Virus record (IMG/VR): IMGVR_UViG_3300030090_000206
Coordinates: 1 to 21,064 of that record
Direction: 5' to 3' (one strand)
Length of the DNA stretch: 21,064 bases
Source: a virus
A program made the position numbers and the translations under genes. Below are positions 6,357 to 15,314 of this stretch, one piece after another. A model generated the notes under the pieces. It was not told the origin of the DNA. It saw only the letters and a program-made list of their open reading frames with translations, and searched no databases. Numbering within the stretch: the stretch's first letter is position 1; each line of letters begins with the position of its first letter.

Positions 6357-9300
6357 ACAATCCCAAGTTGTCCCATATGGTTAGGGTGTCATCGTATTCG
6401 GCAGCACTCTGTTTCATGTCATTGAACATGCGAGGGTTAATAGTGACACCGTAGTGCATCTTTTTTGACGTACGCATGTGCTGCGCCATAGATCTTTTTA
6501 TAGTGTCTGGTGTTATGGCGAAACTAGGGTAGGTTGAATTGAACTCTAGCATTTCTTGTCGTAAACGCATCGCCCTAGAATAGTCGCCAGCTCGTACGGC
6601 TGAGTAGTATTTACGTAACAAGCCGGTGCGTTGTTTCGCGGCTTTACTAGATATTTTCTTGAGTTGAGCATTCTCAGCAAGTTGTCTGGTATACGAAGCA
6701 GGAGCAAAACCAAAAAACTGTGCTACAAGTAAGGGCGCGGATATATCTTCTACAATTACGTCACCACGTTGCGTTTTAGCGCCATCTTCGTAGAATCGGT
6801 ACGCTTTTAATGGGTTACGTAAGAAAGCAGGAGCCATTGACTCCGCACCTCTATAGATTTCGCCATCTAGCATTTTGTCAATTCCGCGATCTATTTGCAG
6901 TGTTTGACCAACCACAGGGCCACCAAGCACTTCAATAAGGTCATACAAGAACGGCTGTTGCTTCTCTATCAGCCTGTCTCGAAATATAAGGTCGGATAAT
7001 CCCATTCGGCTTGCTACATCTACACCAAGAACAGCATTGACTGGGCCTGAGTAAAGTTCTTCTCCTATAGTCTTGCGAACTACAGTATCAAAATCTTCGT
7101 CGTCATCACCCTTAAACAGATCATAAACCGTGGCAACCACACCGTATAACGGTAAACCTTGAGCGCCTGCCATTAACGCTGAACCACCCATGACACCAAA
7201 CAGTTGTCTACGCGCCTGTGCCTTTTCTGCCGGTGTACCCCTAATAGACTCATTAGCTAATTTAGCTATAAGCTCTACCATCTGTATGCCATAGCGTTTG
7301 TATAAGAAAGCAACCTTACCAATGTTTCGTTGAGCATATCTCGGAGCGGATGCAGCGGCAGTGCCGCCGTTGGTAAGCTCCACTTCATATACAGCAAACT
7401 CAGCAGCTTCACGGTATTCAGCTTCACTTAATTTGATGTTGGCTTTTTCTTTCGGAGACAGAGCGTTAAAATCTGCTTTGGACAAATTGTTCTTGGCACG
7501 CTTCATCGAGTCCACTTTCAAACGATAGGCCGCAGCAAGACCCACCTGACGTGTCATACGTTCACCATGATGAAACAGGAACCCGGAGACTGCGCCGATC
7601 TTTCCTCGTACGCTATCAATCTCTTCCATGTCCAACGTGTCGTACACGATGGATTTATTTAGCTGACCTTGTTCCTCTGCAACTTTAGCCAGCATTTCAA
7701 ATTCTTTTATTTCTGGAGGTATGCCTTCAGCGCCATAATCGTAGTTATCAATGGATGGAGCCGCAGGAACCATAACTTGTTCAGTGCCATCTGGCCCCAT
7801 AGCTTCTGCTGGGGCTTCACGTTTTTTAATAAACGGCAGGTATTTATAGTTTTCATCAGTTTTCCCTGCATTCTTAAATAGTCGTACAGCCTCTCCTATG
7901 GCTTTTGTAGTATCGCTATAACCAAAATACTCGCCATCATCACCCCTAGTGCCTGCTAAGTGTGGAGCAATTACCATAGGTATCTGCGAGAAGTTGACCA
8001 ACACGGAAGACAAGTTCAGACCTAAAGTTGTGGCAAACCCGAATGTAGTGAGGTTTTTAGCCCAATTCTCTACGTCAGGATTTTTAGCGAAGTCGATGCG
8101 TTTCTTTACTTCTGCGAGATACTGTCTAGCTGCGTCTTTGTCTTTCTGCGAGGCATTTGACTTGTCATATTTTTTGAAGTCTTCGTCTAACTCAGCCTCT
8201 AGTTTTTGAAACTCTGAGGCAAACTCCATCCGCACAATTTGGCGTGCGACAGATGCGGTGCGGATGCGTAAGGCCCGTACCATATCGTGTTGTGGATATT
8301 TAGCGTCTCGTAAGATCGCGGGGTCGCCAATAAAACCACGGTATCCCTCACGACTTCTAAATGATTGTGCAAAAGATCTTTCAGGTAACGTGTCCAAAAA
8401 GAGTTTTATCACTTCGTCTCGGACGCCTTCCTCTACGTCATTTGCACTTAACACGTTAAGCACATTGTTTACAAAAGACCCAGCAGGTGCGTTGTTGTAC
8501 CTTGGCTTTTCGTTGCCTCGGAACGCTCGCATATCCGTGAGATTTATCTCATCTGCGATTGCGTTTAGCTCCTCCATAGCTTTTCTACGCTGAGACTTAG
8601 ATTCAAAGGACTCCGTAAAATACTCGCTCTGCCCTGTATTTGGATCAGTGGCGGTGTACTCTAATCGGTACTCGCCTTCACGTATCAAAGGAAAATAAGG
8701 GTCAATGGTGGCGTTTTTATATAGCTTATTAATTAGTTCGTCGTAGACGTTCTTGCGTTTTTCGGGATCTAAGTTTGTGGCTTCAAGCCTTACTTTCAGC
8801 ACTTCACCGACTTGCTTGTACAACGCTTCGTAAGTGTTACGAATCGTTCTATAGATCTTCTGCCCGTCCTCTCCCAGTGAAGTCCAATCGCCATCCGATG
8901 CGTGCATAGCATCGTATTCGGCTAACTTGTCAGCGTCTTCTTCATACGTCTTTCTGTCTTTAGACGGGTCTACGCCGATTAAAGAGCTGTATGGCATCAG
9001 CCTATTAAGAATATCTACCTTCTTTTTATTGTTTTTAGCGAAATTAGATATTTTATTAATCGTTGCATCCACAGGCCGTTTAAGTTCCTGTAGCCGCCCA
9101 CCTTCTTTCAGCACTAGCTCTCTAACTTTGCCGATCTTAGGTATGTACTTTCTAGCCAACATATCCAGACCGTTAAGACTAAGGAAGCCCAATATGGCAC
9201 TTCTACCCCTTTCTGGTATTGAAGAGTCTGCAACCACGTCTTGTATACGTTGCACGCCTTTGGAATTAAGTATGGGTATATTTTTGTAAGCACTAGATAA

Positions 9301-12300
9301 CGTCTTAGACGCATATTCTTCCGGTCTACTAACCAGCGCAAAGTTTGGCGTCCGTGCTTGCACGACCGATGAGTCTTCTTCAGCTTCTGCAAGCTGCTTC
9401 GTCTGGTTGTCAAATCCTTCTTTTACGCCTTTTAGATCTGATTCCCTTGGATTTAACAGTGAAGTTTGCACCCGCAACAGTTCATTTAAAGCAGTATTAT
9501 CTTTTGGCGGTAAACTCAATAATTTACGTAGGGCGTCTACAAGAGCTTTCCACAATGTAGAGGTGCCTTTACCCACTTCACCAGTGCGAGGGTTGTACGG
9601 AACAGAGTCAAGAAAATCTTGCATTTCACTGTCGGTGAGTCCCCACGCCAACAGCTCGTTTGGATCTGTTAGATAATTTGTTCCTGTCCCCTCACCAGCT
9701 AAACTTTTTATGACGGGGTGCAGGTCATCGTAATCATCGTCTGTCTTAGTAGGATCTTCAATGTAATCATTTATTTGCTTTTCTATATACCTCATTATTT
9801 CTGAATATAAATTAGATAGATCAGCAGCGTCTCTTTGTAATTTATTGGTGGTTGGTATTAACTCGCGCTCAAAAGCAGCATTGGTAGCCATCGTCACAGC
9901 GTGTATGGCTTCGTGTAGCAAAGTTTTATGAGTAAGTCCGTTGTGTGCAGAGAGTGCGCTATCAGTTGCTTTTAAACGTACGATTATTCTTTGCTTTTTA
10001 TAGTCATAAACCGCTTGACCTCGCACGCCGGTCTTTACAACATTCCCCCCTACTTTGTTCACACGGTACTTAAAGTCGTAACCGATGTTTTCCATGCGTT
10101 GAATTAATTTGACTAGATTTTTAGCCAGTAGTAACTCAAACGGATTGTTAGCGTTACGTTGAACATTCTTTACAGCATCTACTAAAGTACCGCCTACTGT
10201 TTCTTTTAACAGCCGGTCACGTTCCGCTGTTAGCTTTTCGGGCGTTTTGCCTTGGGCTATTTCTTCCGATTCTGGAAATCGTTGTAGACCCGCTTTGTCG
10301 CCAACGGAATATTGTGTGCCCTCAATCCTTCTTAGATTAGGATTTGCATTTTCTAGCCTTGCATATTCGTCGTATGATTCTTTGCGTGTGGGAGGTTTAT
10401 CACCATACTCTTTTGCTTCCTCCACTCGCTCTTTATGAAACTCTTGCATAAGTTTCAAGCGTTCATTCTGTGGTAGTCGGGGAGTTTTTTTAGCGCGAGG
10501 AGTTTTTTGCCCCTCTATCTCTTCTTTACGTTGGCGTACGTTTTCAACAGCTTCTGCAAGCTCTTCCGCCTGTTCTGTTAGCAATGCCTCATCAGCATCA
10601 GTATCGACTAGCTGTTCGTCTAACGTATCTTGTGCTTCTTCAAACTCTACAGGCGTAGAATCAGGTTCATCTTTTATTTCTTCGGCGGTTCTGCGGCGTT
10701 TTTGAACCCCAGTTTGCGGTTCTACTTGTTGCTCTACGTCACCAACTTCCCGGAAGTCAGTAACAAAATCCTCTAAACGTGTTACTACACCGTCTATATC
10801 AGGCTCGGTTCCCGGTTCATTTGTAAGTTCTGTTTGTATCTCCTCTATAAGTTCTATTCTTCTTAGCTCCGCAACAGCACGTTCTGCTGAACCTTCTTCG
10901 AGCGCAGATATTTCTCTCTGAATATTTATGAGATCTTGCGCTAGAACTAGCCTTCTATCTTCAACCGTTTCATCTACGGCAGGAGGTGCGTCAGTTACTT
11001 CTTCAGTTACTTCTTCAACTGTTTCATCTACGACAGGAGGTGCGTCAGTTACTTCTTCAACTGCTTCTTCAGTTACTTCTTCAACTGCTTCTTCAGTTAC
11101 TTCTTCAACTGCTTCTTCAGTTACTTCTTCAACTGTTTCATCTACGACAGGAGGTGCGTCAGTTACTTCTTCAACTGTTTCATCTACGACAGGAGGTGCG
11201 TCAGTTACTTCTTCAGTTACTTCCTCAACCGCTTCTTCAACTGTTTCATCTACGACAGGAGGTGCGTCAGTTACTTCTTTACCCGTTTCCTCTCGTTTCT
11301 TTTGAAGTTCCTCTACAGCCTCATCTACTTTCTTCTTACGCTCTTCTTCAGTTTCAACGACTATTTCAGGCTCTTCTCCCTCGCGTTCAATAACTGTAAC
11401 CGCTGCAATATCATCACCAGCAGGCACTTCACCGCTAACTACTTCCTCTGCTTTTTGCCTTATCGCTTCTTCTGTTTTTTCAGTTTGAAGTCTAGCTTCA
11501 GCGTCTTCTCTAGCCGCAACGTCGCCACCGAGCACAGTGGTAGTACCACGTATGGAACCACCTAACAGACCACCAGCTATACCAGCTTCACGATATTCAG
11601 CAAGAGCCTCTTCGTCATCTATAGGCAGTCCTGCTTGAGCACGCTCAAGAACTTGTTGTCCTATTTCTGTGGGCGCTTCTACTACAGCACCGGCTACAGT
11701 GCCTTTAGTTCCACGAGTAAATATACCTCCCCCGCCGATAGTACGATTGGTAAGTCCAAGCCCACCAACCAGTAAGCGGTCAACAATACCGTCAAGTATT
11801 GCTTGAGGTATTGCAGTAAGGGCTGCTGCACCTTCATCTATTTCAGTTCTAAGCCCTGCCTCTATGGCTTCTTTTTGCCGCTCACGGTTCATACCATAAA
11901 AGAACGGCAAACCAGCGGCACTAGCACCGGCAACACCGGCAATACCAGTACCCAAAGCTCCTAGACCTAAAAGCGGGGCAGCGGCAGCGGCTCCAATACC
12001 GCCAGCAATACCCGCAGCCATTGCGGGAGCAGACTCAGCAGCTATACCACCTAAATAAGAAAAGAAGTCTCCAACGCCTTCAATATCGTCGAATCTGGTT
12101 TGGAACCGTGCTTTGCGTTGCGCGTCAGCTTCATTTTCAAGAGCTACTTCGGCACCGTACTGTTCAAGTCCTTCAAGACCTAAAATCCTACCAAGACCTT
12201 CAAGAGTAGAGCCTGTAGCCTGCCCTACTATGTCTGTGCCAATATCTAGCCCTCTAGCAAGAGAGCCGCGTTGAGCTTCTCTATACTGTAAAGCAAGATC

Positions 12301-12498
12301 ACGTTCGCGTTCACGAAGTTCCTCTAGACGTTCGCGGCGTTGCCGTTCTCTTTCTTCAATTTGTGCGGCGTAGTTGGGTTCAAAGATTGAAGACAGTCCA
12401 GCGCGTTCTATATCTCGTCGGATTGCGGCTGCTCCTGCCATATCCCCACGAGCTTCTAGTACATCTATAGCTCTTCTTGCCTCCGCTAATGTAGGCAT
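6355..12498 (-). CDS. Giant polyvalent virion protein with internal zinc metallopeptidase motif
   Basis: This encodes 2047 residues. In order: a basic/acidic coiled coil (about 45-80); an Ala/Gly-rich hydrophobic stretch (about 149-202); an acidic repeat region (about 408-512) with five copies of VTDAPP[VA]VDETVE; a zincin-like domain with HEAIH at 862-866 in TLLHEAIHAVT and a candidate third ligand Glu948 in DPNELLAWGLTD; then a long helical region containing DPYFPLIREGEY (near 1265), LNLSSVLVNFSQIP (near 1489) and a hydrophobic segment near 1767-1795. The last part resembles the LPD38-type region of phage polyvalent proteins. The layout suits a protein packaged in the head and injected, but that is inferred. 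The ATG follows the previous stop directly without a clear ribosome site, so it relies on coupling. It is last in the operon. Confidence 0.85.
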   Translation of the reverse strand: MPTLAEARRAIDVLEARGDMAGAAAIRRDIERAGLSSIFEPNYAAQIEERERQRRERLEELRERERDLALQYREAQRGSLARGLDIGTDIVGQATGSTLEGLGRILGLEGLEQYGAEVALENEADAQRKARFQTRFDDIEGVGDFFSYLGGIAAESAPAMAAGIAGGIGAAAAAPLLGLGALGTGIAGVAGASAAGLPFFYGMNRERQKEAIEAGLRTEIDEGAAALTAIPQAILDGIVDRLLVGGLGLTNRTIGGGGIFTRGTKGTVAGAVVEAPTEIGQQVLERAQAGLPIDDEEALAEYREAGIAGGLLGGSIRGTTTVLGGDVAAREDAEARLQTEKTEEAIRQKAEEVVSGEVPAGDDIAAVTVIEREGEEPEIVVETEEERKKKVDEAVEELQKKREETGKEVTDAPPVVDETVEEAVEEVTEEVTDAPPVVDETVEEVTDAPPVVDETVEEVTEEAVEEVTEEAVEEVTEEAVEEVTDAPPVVDETVEEVTEEVTDAPPAVDETVEDRRLVLAQDLINIQREISALEEGSAERAVAELRRIELIEEIQTELTNEPGTEPDIDGVVTRLEDFVTDFREVGDVEQQVEPQTGVQKRRRTAEEIKDEPDSTPVEFEEAQDTLDEQLVDTDADEALLTEQAEELAEAVENVRQRKEEIEGQKTPRAKKTPRLPQNERLKLMQEFHKERVEEAKEYGDKPPTRKESYDEYARLENANPNLRRIEGTQYSVGDKAGLQRFPESEEIAQGKTPEKLTAERDRLLKETVGGTLVDAVKNVQRNANNPFELLLAKNLVKLIQRMENIGYDFKYRVNKVGGNVVKTGVRGQAVYDYKKQRIIVRLKATDSALSAHNGLTHKTLLHEAIHAVTMATNAAFERELIPTTNKLQRDAADLSNLYSEIMRYIEKQINDYIEDPTKTDDDYDDLHPVIKSLAGEGTGTNYLTDPNELLAWGLTDSEMQDFLDSVPYNPRTGEVGKGTSTLWKALVDALRKLLSLPPKDNTALNELLRVQTSLLNPRESDLKGVKEGFDNQTKQLAEAEEDSSVVQARTPNFALVSRPEEYASKTLSSAYKNIPILNSKGVQRIQDVVADSSIPERGRSAILGFLSLNGLDMLARKYIPKIGKVRELVLKEGGRLQELKRPVDATINKISNFAKNNKKKVDILNRLMPYSSLIGVDPSKDRKTYEEDADKLAEYDAMHASDGDWTSLGEDGQKIYRTIRNTYEALYKQVGEVLKVRLEATNLDPEKRKNVYDELINKLYKNATIDPYFPLIREGEYRLEYTATDPNTGQSEYFTESFESKSQRRKAMEELNAIADEINLTDMRAFRGNEKPRYNNAPAGSFVNNVLNVLSANDVEEGVRDEVIKLFLDTLPERSFAQSFRSREGYRGFIGDPAILRDAKYPQHDMVRALRIRTASVARQIVRMEFASEFQKLEAELDEDFKKYDKSNASQKDKDAARQYLAEVKKRIDFAKNPDVENWAKNLTTFGFATTLGLNLSSVLVNFSQIPMVIAPHLAGTRGDDGEYFGYSDTTKAIGEAVRLFKNAGKTDENYKYLPFIKKREAPAEAMGPDGTEQVMVPAAPSIDNYDYGAEGIPPEIKEFEMLAKVAEEQGQLNKSIVYDTLDMEEIDSVRGKIGAVSGFLFHHGERMTRQVGLAAAYRLKVDSMKRAKNNLSKADFNALSPKEKANIKLSEAEYREAAEFAVYEVELTNGGTAAASAPRYAQRNIGKVAFLYKRYGIQMVELIAKLANESIRGTPAEKAQARRQLFGVMGGSALMAGAQGLPLYGVVATVYDLFKGDDDEDFDTVVRKTIGEELYSGPVNAVLGVDVASRMGLSDLIFRDRLIEKQQPFLYDLIEVLGGPVVGQTLQIDRGIDKMLDGEIYRGAESMAPAFLRNPLKAYRFYEDGAKTQRGDVIVEDISAPLLVAQFFGFAPASYTRQLAENAQLKKISSKAAKQRTGLLRKYYSAVRAGDYSRAMRLRQEMLEFNSTYPSFAITPDTIKRSMAQHMRTSKKMHYGVTINPRMFNDMKQSAAEYDDTLTIWDNLGL
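10968..11275 (-). repeat. In-frame tandem repeats in the giant virion protein
   Basis: Five copies of a near-identical unit start at 10968, 11022, 11136, 11178 and 11244 (each reads TTTCATCTACG.CAGGAGG on the plus strand). Shorter 24-base units encode EEVTEEAV and repeat about three times between 11051 and 11125. Spacings are all multiples of 6, so the frame is kept. The product is a very acidic, probably extended linker between the N-terminal hydrophobic part and the protease domain. Confidence 0.9.
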
Positions 12499-14196
12499 TT
12501 AGGGGCCGCTGTTTGCACTAGCTAAGGCAGCATTGCCTTCTTCAGATGAAGTGTAAGAAATAGGTGTTCTGAGACCCCCCATACGTTGCTTTGCGGCTTC
12601 AATTTCCAATTGTTTTGTATCTAACATTCTTTCAAATCGTTCAAGGTCGGCTGATTGAGCCTCCACCAAAGTGTCTCTTTGCTTCGTAAGTATCTCTTCT
12701 TCTTTTTCGGATAACTGCCCGGTGCCTAATTTCATGAATTGGGGCATCGCATTTACATCTGCTTGTACCACAGCTCGTTGTTCAAATACTTTTAGCTTGA
12801 GGTTTAATATGTTGTTTGCGGCAGTTTCTATGTTTTCTTCGGTTATTTTTAGTTCCGTTAAACGATTACGTTCCATGTCATTTATTATTGATCTGACATT
12901 GGTTTGTGCTGTTAGTGATGCGTTGGCTATATCAACAACAGATTTTTTCTCTGCCGCGTCGGCGGTTGCTAAGAAAGAACGAGCGTTAGCTTTCTGCTCA
13001 TTAACACCATTTACAGCGTTTTGATACGCATTAGCAGCATCTGCACCGAAGCGTCTATTAAGTTCCATAGCCGTTGTATCAACAGCAAAAAGATCTTGGT
13101 CAAGTTGTCTTCTACGTTCAGCTTCTTCCCTACGTAGTTTCCCGCCAATTCCTGCTCTTGAAGCACGAGTACCCGCAGCACCAAGAACATCAACTATTCT
13201 ATCCAAACGCGATGGAGTCGCAGCCTCGTACGATTCTCTTATTCGGTCTTGTGCATCTTTAAGTCTTTGACGACTATCACTTATTTGAGCAAGTCCTTCT
13301 AATCTAGATACAGCCTCATCTCCCGCTAACCCAGCATTCAATAATAGCTCTTCTTGTGCACTGGTTCGCAACGCTGGGTCTGTTGTATAAGCCGTAAGCC
13401 CCTCTGGAATATCCTGTAAACTAAGTACGTCTTGAATATCTTGTTGTCTCTGTTGTTGCATTAGTTGTGCAGCAACGTTGGCTTGATCAATAGCCTCTTG
13501 CTGTGCAGCAGCAACCTCTTCAGCATCACTTTCTACAATTTCATCAACCGAGGTCTCTAGAGGTGTTACATTGTCTCTGTCCCTTCGCACACGACGCCTA
13601 GTCGTTCCTGATAAAACTCTCTCTTCATCCTCTTCTTCAGCAAGAAATCTACCAAGTGGATCTAACCCTTGTTCTGCCATAAGACGTTTGAATTCTTCTA
13701 ATTTTACAATGGCAGGCGCGTTCATTCTTTCTACTTGCGCTTTCAAAAACTCAGCTAACTCATCTGAGCCTAGCCCTTCTGGCACTTGCACACTTCCAGC
13801 TTCACTAAACCCAACAATACCGCCTTGTGCTAGCTGCACTGGGCGTGCTCCGCTCATCATCCCTTGAGCCATCTGCTGCTGTTGAGCCATCTGCTGCTGT
13901 TGAGCCATCTGCTGCTGTTGAGCTATTCCTTGAGAAGCATTACTCACCGCTTCAGATTCTTTTCGGATATATTCGCTTCTAAGACCCTGTTCTAACTGGT
14001 CTTTTACCGTGCTCGGATCGGTTTGTGCATTAGCCATCATTTCGTTTTTTGCAGCATCAAGGTCTTTCTTGAGCTTTTGCATGGCTAATAGATCTACTAG
14101 ATCTTGAGTTACATTCGCTCGCTTCTGTAGTTCTTCAAAATTACCGGCGTAGGCATCTTGAGTTCTTTCAACTTGGCTAATAATGTTATCTAACAT
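12499..14196 (-). CDS. Helical virion protein (probable internal/ejection protein)
   Basis: This encodes 565 residues, almost entirely predicted helix and rich in Gln, Glu, Ala and Arg. Coiled coils are likely at residues 1-90 and in the C-terminal half. Three copies of QQQQMA lie near residues 94-111, followed by a glycine motif VQLAQGGIVGFSEAGSV that resembles short Gly-rich stretches in other marine phage virion proteins. A charged segment EEEDEERVLSGTTRRRVRRD follows. I see no catalytic motif. It starts two bases after the previous stop and is followed at once by the giant protein gene. The operon position suggests a structural or ejected core protein. Exact function unknown. Confidence 0.75.
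   Translation of the reverse strand: MLDNIISQVERTQDAYAGNFEELQKRANVTQDLVDLLAMQKLKKDLDAAKNEMMANAQTDPSTVKDQLEQGLRSEYIRKESEAVSNASQGIAQQQQMAQQQQMAQQQQMAQGMMSGARPVQLAQGGIVGFSEAGSVQVPEGLGSDELAEFLKAQVERMNAPAIVKLEEFKRLMAEQGLDPLGRFLAEEEDEERVLSGTTRRRVRRDRDNVTPLETSVDEIVESDAEEVAAAQQEAIDQANVAAQLMQQQRQQDIQDVLSLQDIPEGLTAYTTDPALRTSAQEELLLNAGLAGDEAVSRLEGLAQISDSRQRLKDAQDRIRESYEAATPSRLDRIVDVLGAAGTRASRAGIGGKLRREEAERRRQLDQDLFAVDTTAMELNRRFGADAANAYQNAVNGVNEQKANARSFLATADAAEKKSVVDIANASLTAQTNVRSIINDMERNRLTELKITEENIETAANNILNLKLKVFEQRAVVQADVNAMPQFMKLGTGQLSEKEEEILTKQRDTLVEAQSADLERFERMLDTKQLEIEAAKQRMGGLRTPISYTSSEEGNAALASANSGP
13864..13917 (-). repeat. 18-base tandem repeat (QQQQMA x3)
   Basis: Three identical 18-base units (TTGAGCCATCTGCTGCTG on the plus strand) are followed by a partial fourth. 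The identical codons suggest a recent slippage expansion. Confidence 0.9.
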
Positions 14197-14198
14197 GA

Positions 14199-15314
14199 CT
14201 ATGTGCCTGTCTCTGGATCTGTGCCTGTGCCCGGATCTGTGCCTGTGCCCGGACTTGTGCTTGCTTCAGGCGGTAAGATTCCAAAGGATCGTAAAAGCTC
14301 TATAAGATATGCTGTATTTGTTCCTAGTTCACTCACACTGCTAGGATCTACAAACTCACGTTGAGTGGCTCCTATCGGTAAACCTTGGAGCATGTCTGAC
14401 TTAAATCGCAGCATCTCAAAAGGCTGCATACGTTCTTTTTCAAACTGTAGATAGTCGGCAGTTATACCCTCTTGCTCAATATCACGCTGCTCTCGACCAG
14501 CTTCACGTATATCCCGTAACGCACTTAAACCATAACGACGATCAGCTTCTTCTGCTGCAATTCTACGACGTTCTTCTTGGTTGAATTGGTCACGTCTGTC
14601 TTCTCGTGCAGCATCCCTGCGTCTTTTACGAATATTAAACTGATCTCTTCTTCTTTCTTCTGCTAAACGCTGTTCTTGTTGTTCTTTATTAAACTGATCT
14701 ACACCGACTTCAGCGATACGCTGGCGCATCTTTTGTTCTGTGTTGAATTGGTCACGCGCTTGTGTAAACGCATCTAAATAGGCTTTACCAGTAATATTTG
14801 CCTGTATATCGGCTAGATTACGTCCTCCCTCAGATTCCATAACAGCTTGACGACTACCACCAAAAGCACCTGCTCTAGTTAGTCTTCCTGTGTCAGCAAT
14901 GCGGCTTATCTCTGCTTGACGCCTTGCTTCTGCTAACTGCGGCTCTAGTGCAGCTTGTAGATAAGGGTTCATGTACCTATCTACTTGTTTACCTGTAAAT
15001 CGTCGAGCTTTCATGCCAGACAAGTCATAAGACTCAGGAGTAAACCCTGCTTGATATTTAGAGCCAAGGCCAAAGTTACCACCAAACGTATTTACAGTAG
15101 TTGTTTGGTTAGGATCTATACCCCCATATCCAGCAAATGCTTTTGTTTGGAGTCCACTTTCTCCAGCAGTAAGCGGCCCTGTGTATGCTTGATAAGGCGC
15201 AGCGGCAAGAGCTTCAGTCTCGCCAAGCATGGTGGTAACGTAAGGGCCAGCATACTCAGCAAGACCTGACTGTGTGCCAGCTATTTCGCCTGTAGGATCA
15301 GTTGGATCACTCAT
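14199..15314 (-). CDS. Virion protein with QFN-rich coiled coil
   Basis: This encodes 371 residues. The N-terminal third is Gly/Thr/Tyr-rich (YQAYTGPLTAGESGLQTKAF). Next comes a signature common in marine phage structural proteins: YMNPYLQAALEPQLAEARRQ followed by AGAFGGSRQAVMESEGGRNL (about 110-170). A long, strongly charged helix follows (about 185-290), with recurring DQFN/QFNxE units set among Arg/Glu runs. The C-terminus ends in PGTGTD-type repeats. The start ATG overlaps the previous stop (ATGA) and has an AGAGGG site 7 bases before it. Likely an internal or tail-associated structural protein. The family is recognised by pattern; no biochemical function is known to me. Confidence 0.8.
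   Translation of the reverse strand: MSDPTDPTGEIAGTQSGLAEYAGPYVTTMLGETEALAAAPYQAYTGPLTAGESGLQTKAFAGYGGIDPNQTTTVNTFGGNFGLGSKYQAGFTPESYDLSGMKARRFTGKQVDRYMNPYLQAALEPQLAEARRQAEISRIADTGRLTRAGAFGGSRQAVMESEGGRNLADIQANITGKAYLDAFTQARDQFNTEQKMRQRIAEVGVDQFNKEQQEQRLAEERRRDQFNIRKRRRDAAREDRRDQFNQEERRRIAAEEADRRYGLSALRDIREAGREQRDIEQEGITADYLQFEKERMQPFEMLRFKSDMLQGLPIGATQREFVDPSSVSELGTNTAYLIELLRSFGILPPEASTSPGTGTDPGTGTDPETGT
14202..14260 (-). repeat. 18-base repeats encoding PGTGTD at a C-terminus
   Basis: Units of roughly GTGCCTGTGCCCGGATCT (plus strand) recur about three times with small changes and give SPGTGTDPGTGTDPETGT at the extreme C-terminus of the 371-residue virion protein. The outer boundaries are approximate. 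Confidence 0.75.

Noticed and set aside
10928-11393. Plus-strand open frames of 125 and 135 codons opposite the acidic repeats
   Set aside because: They are low-complexity readings (Ser/Thr/Val or Leu/Gln runs) of the complementary strand of the repeat in the giant virion gene, with no ribosome site or neighbour context.
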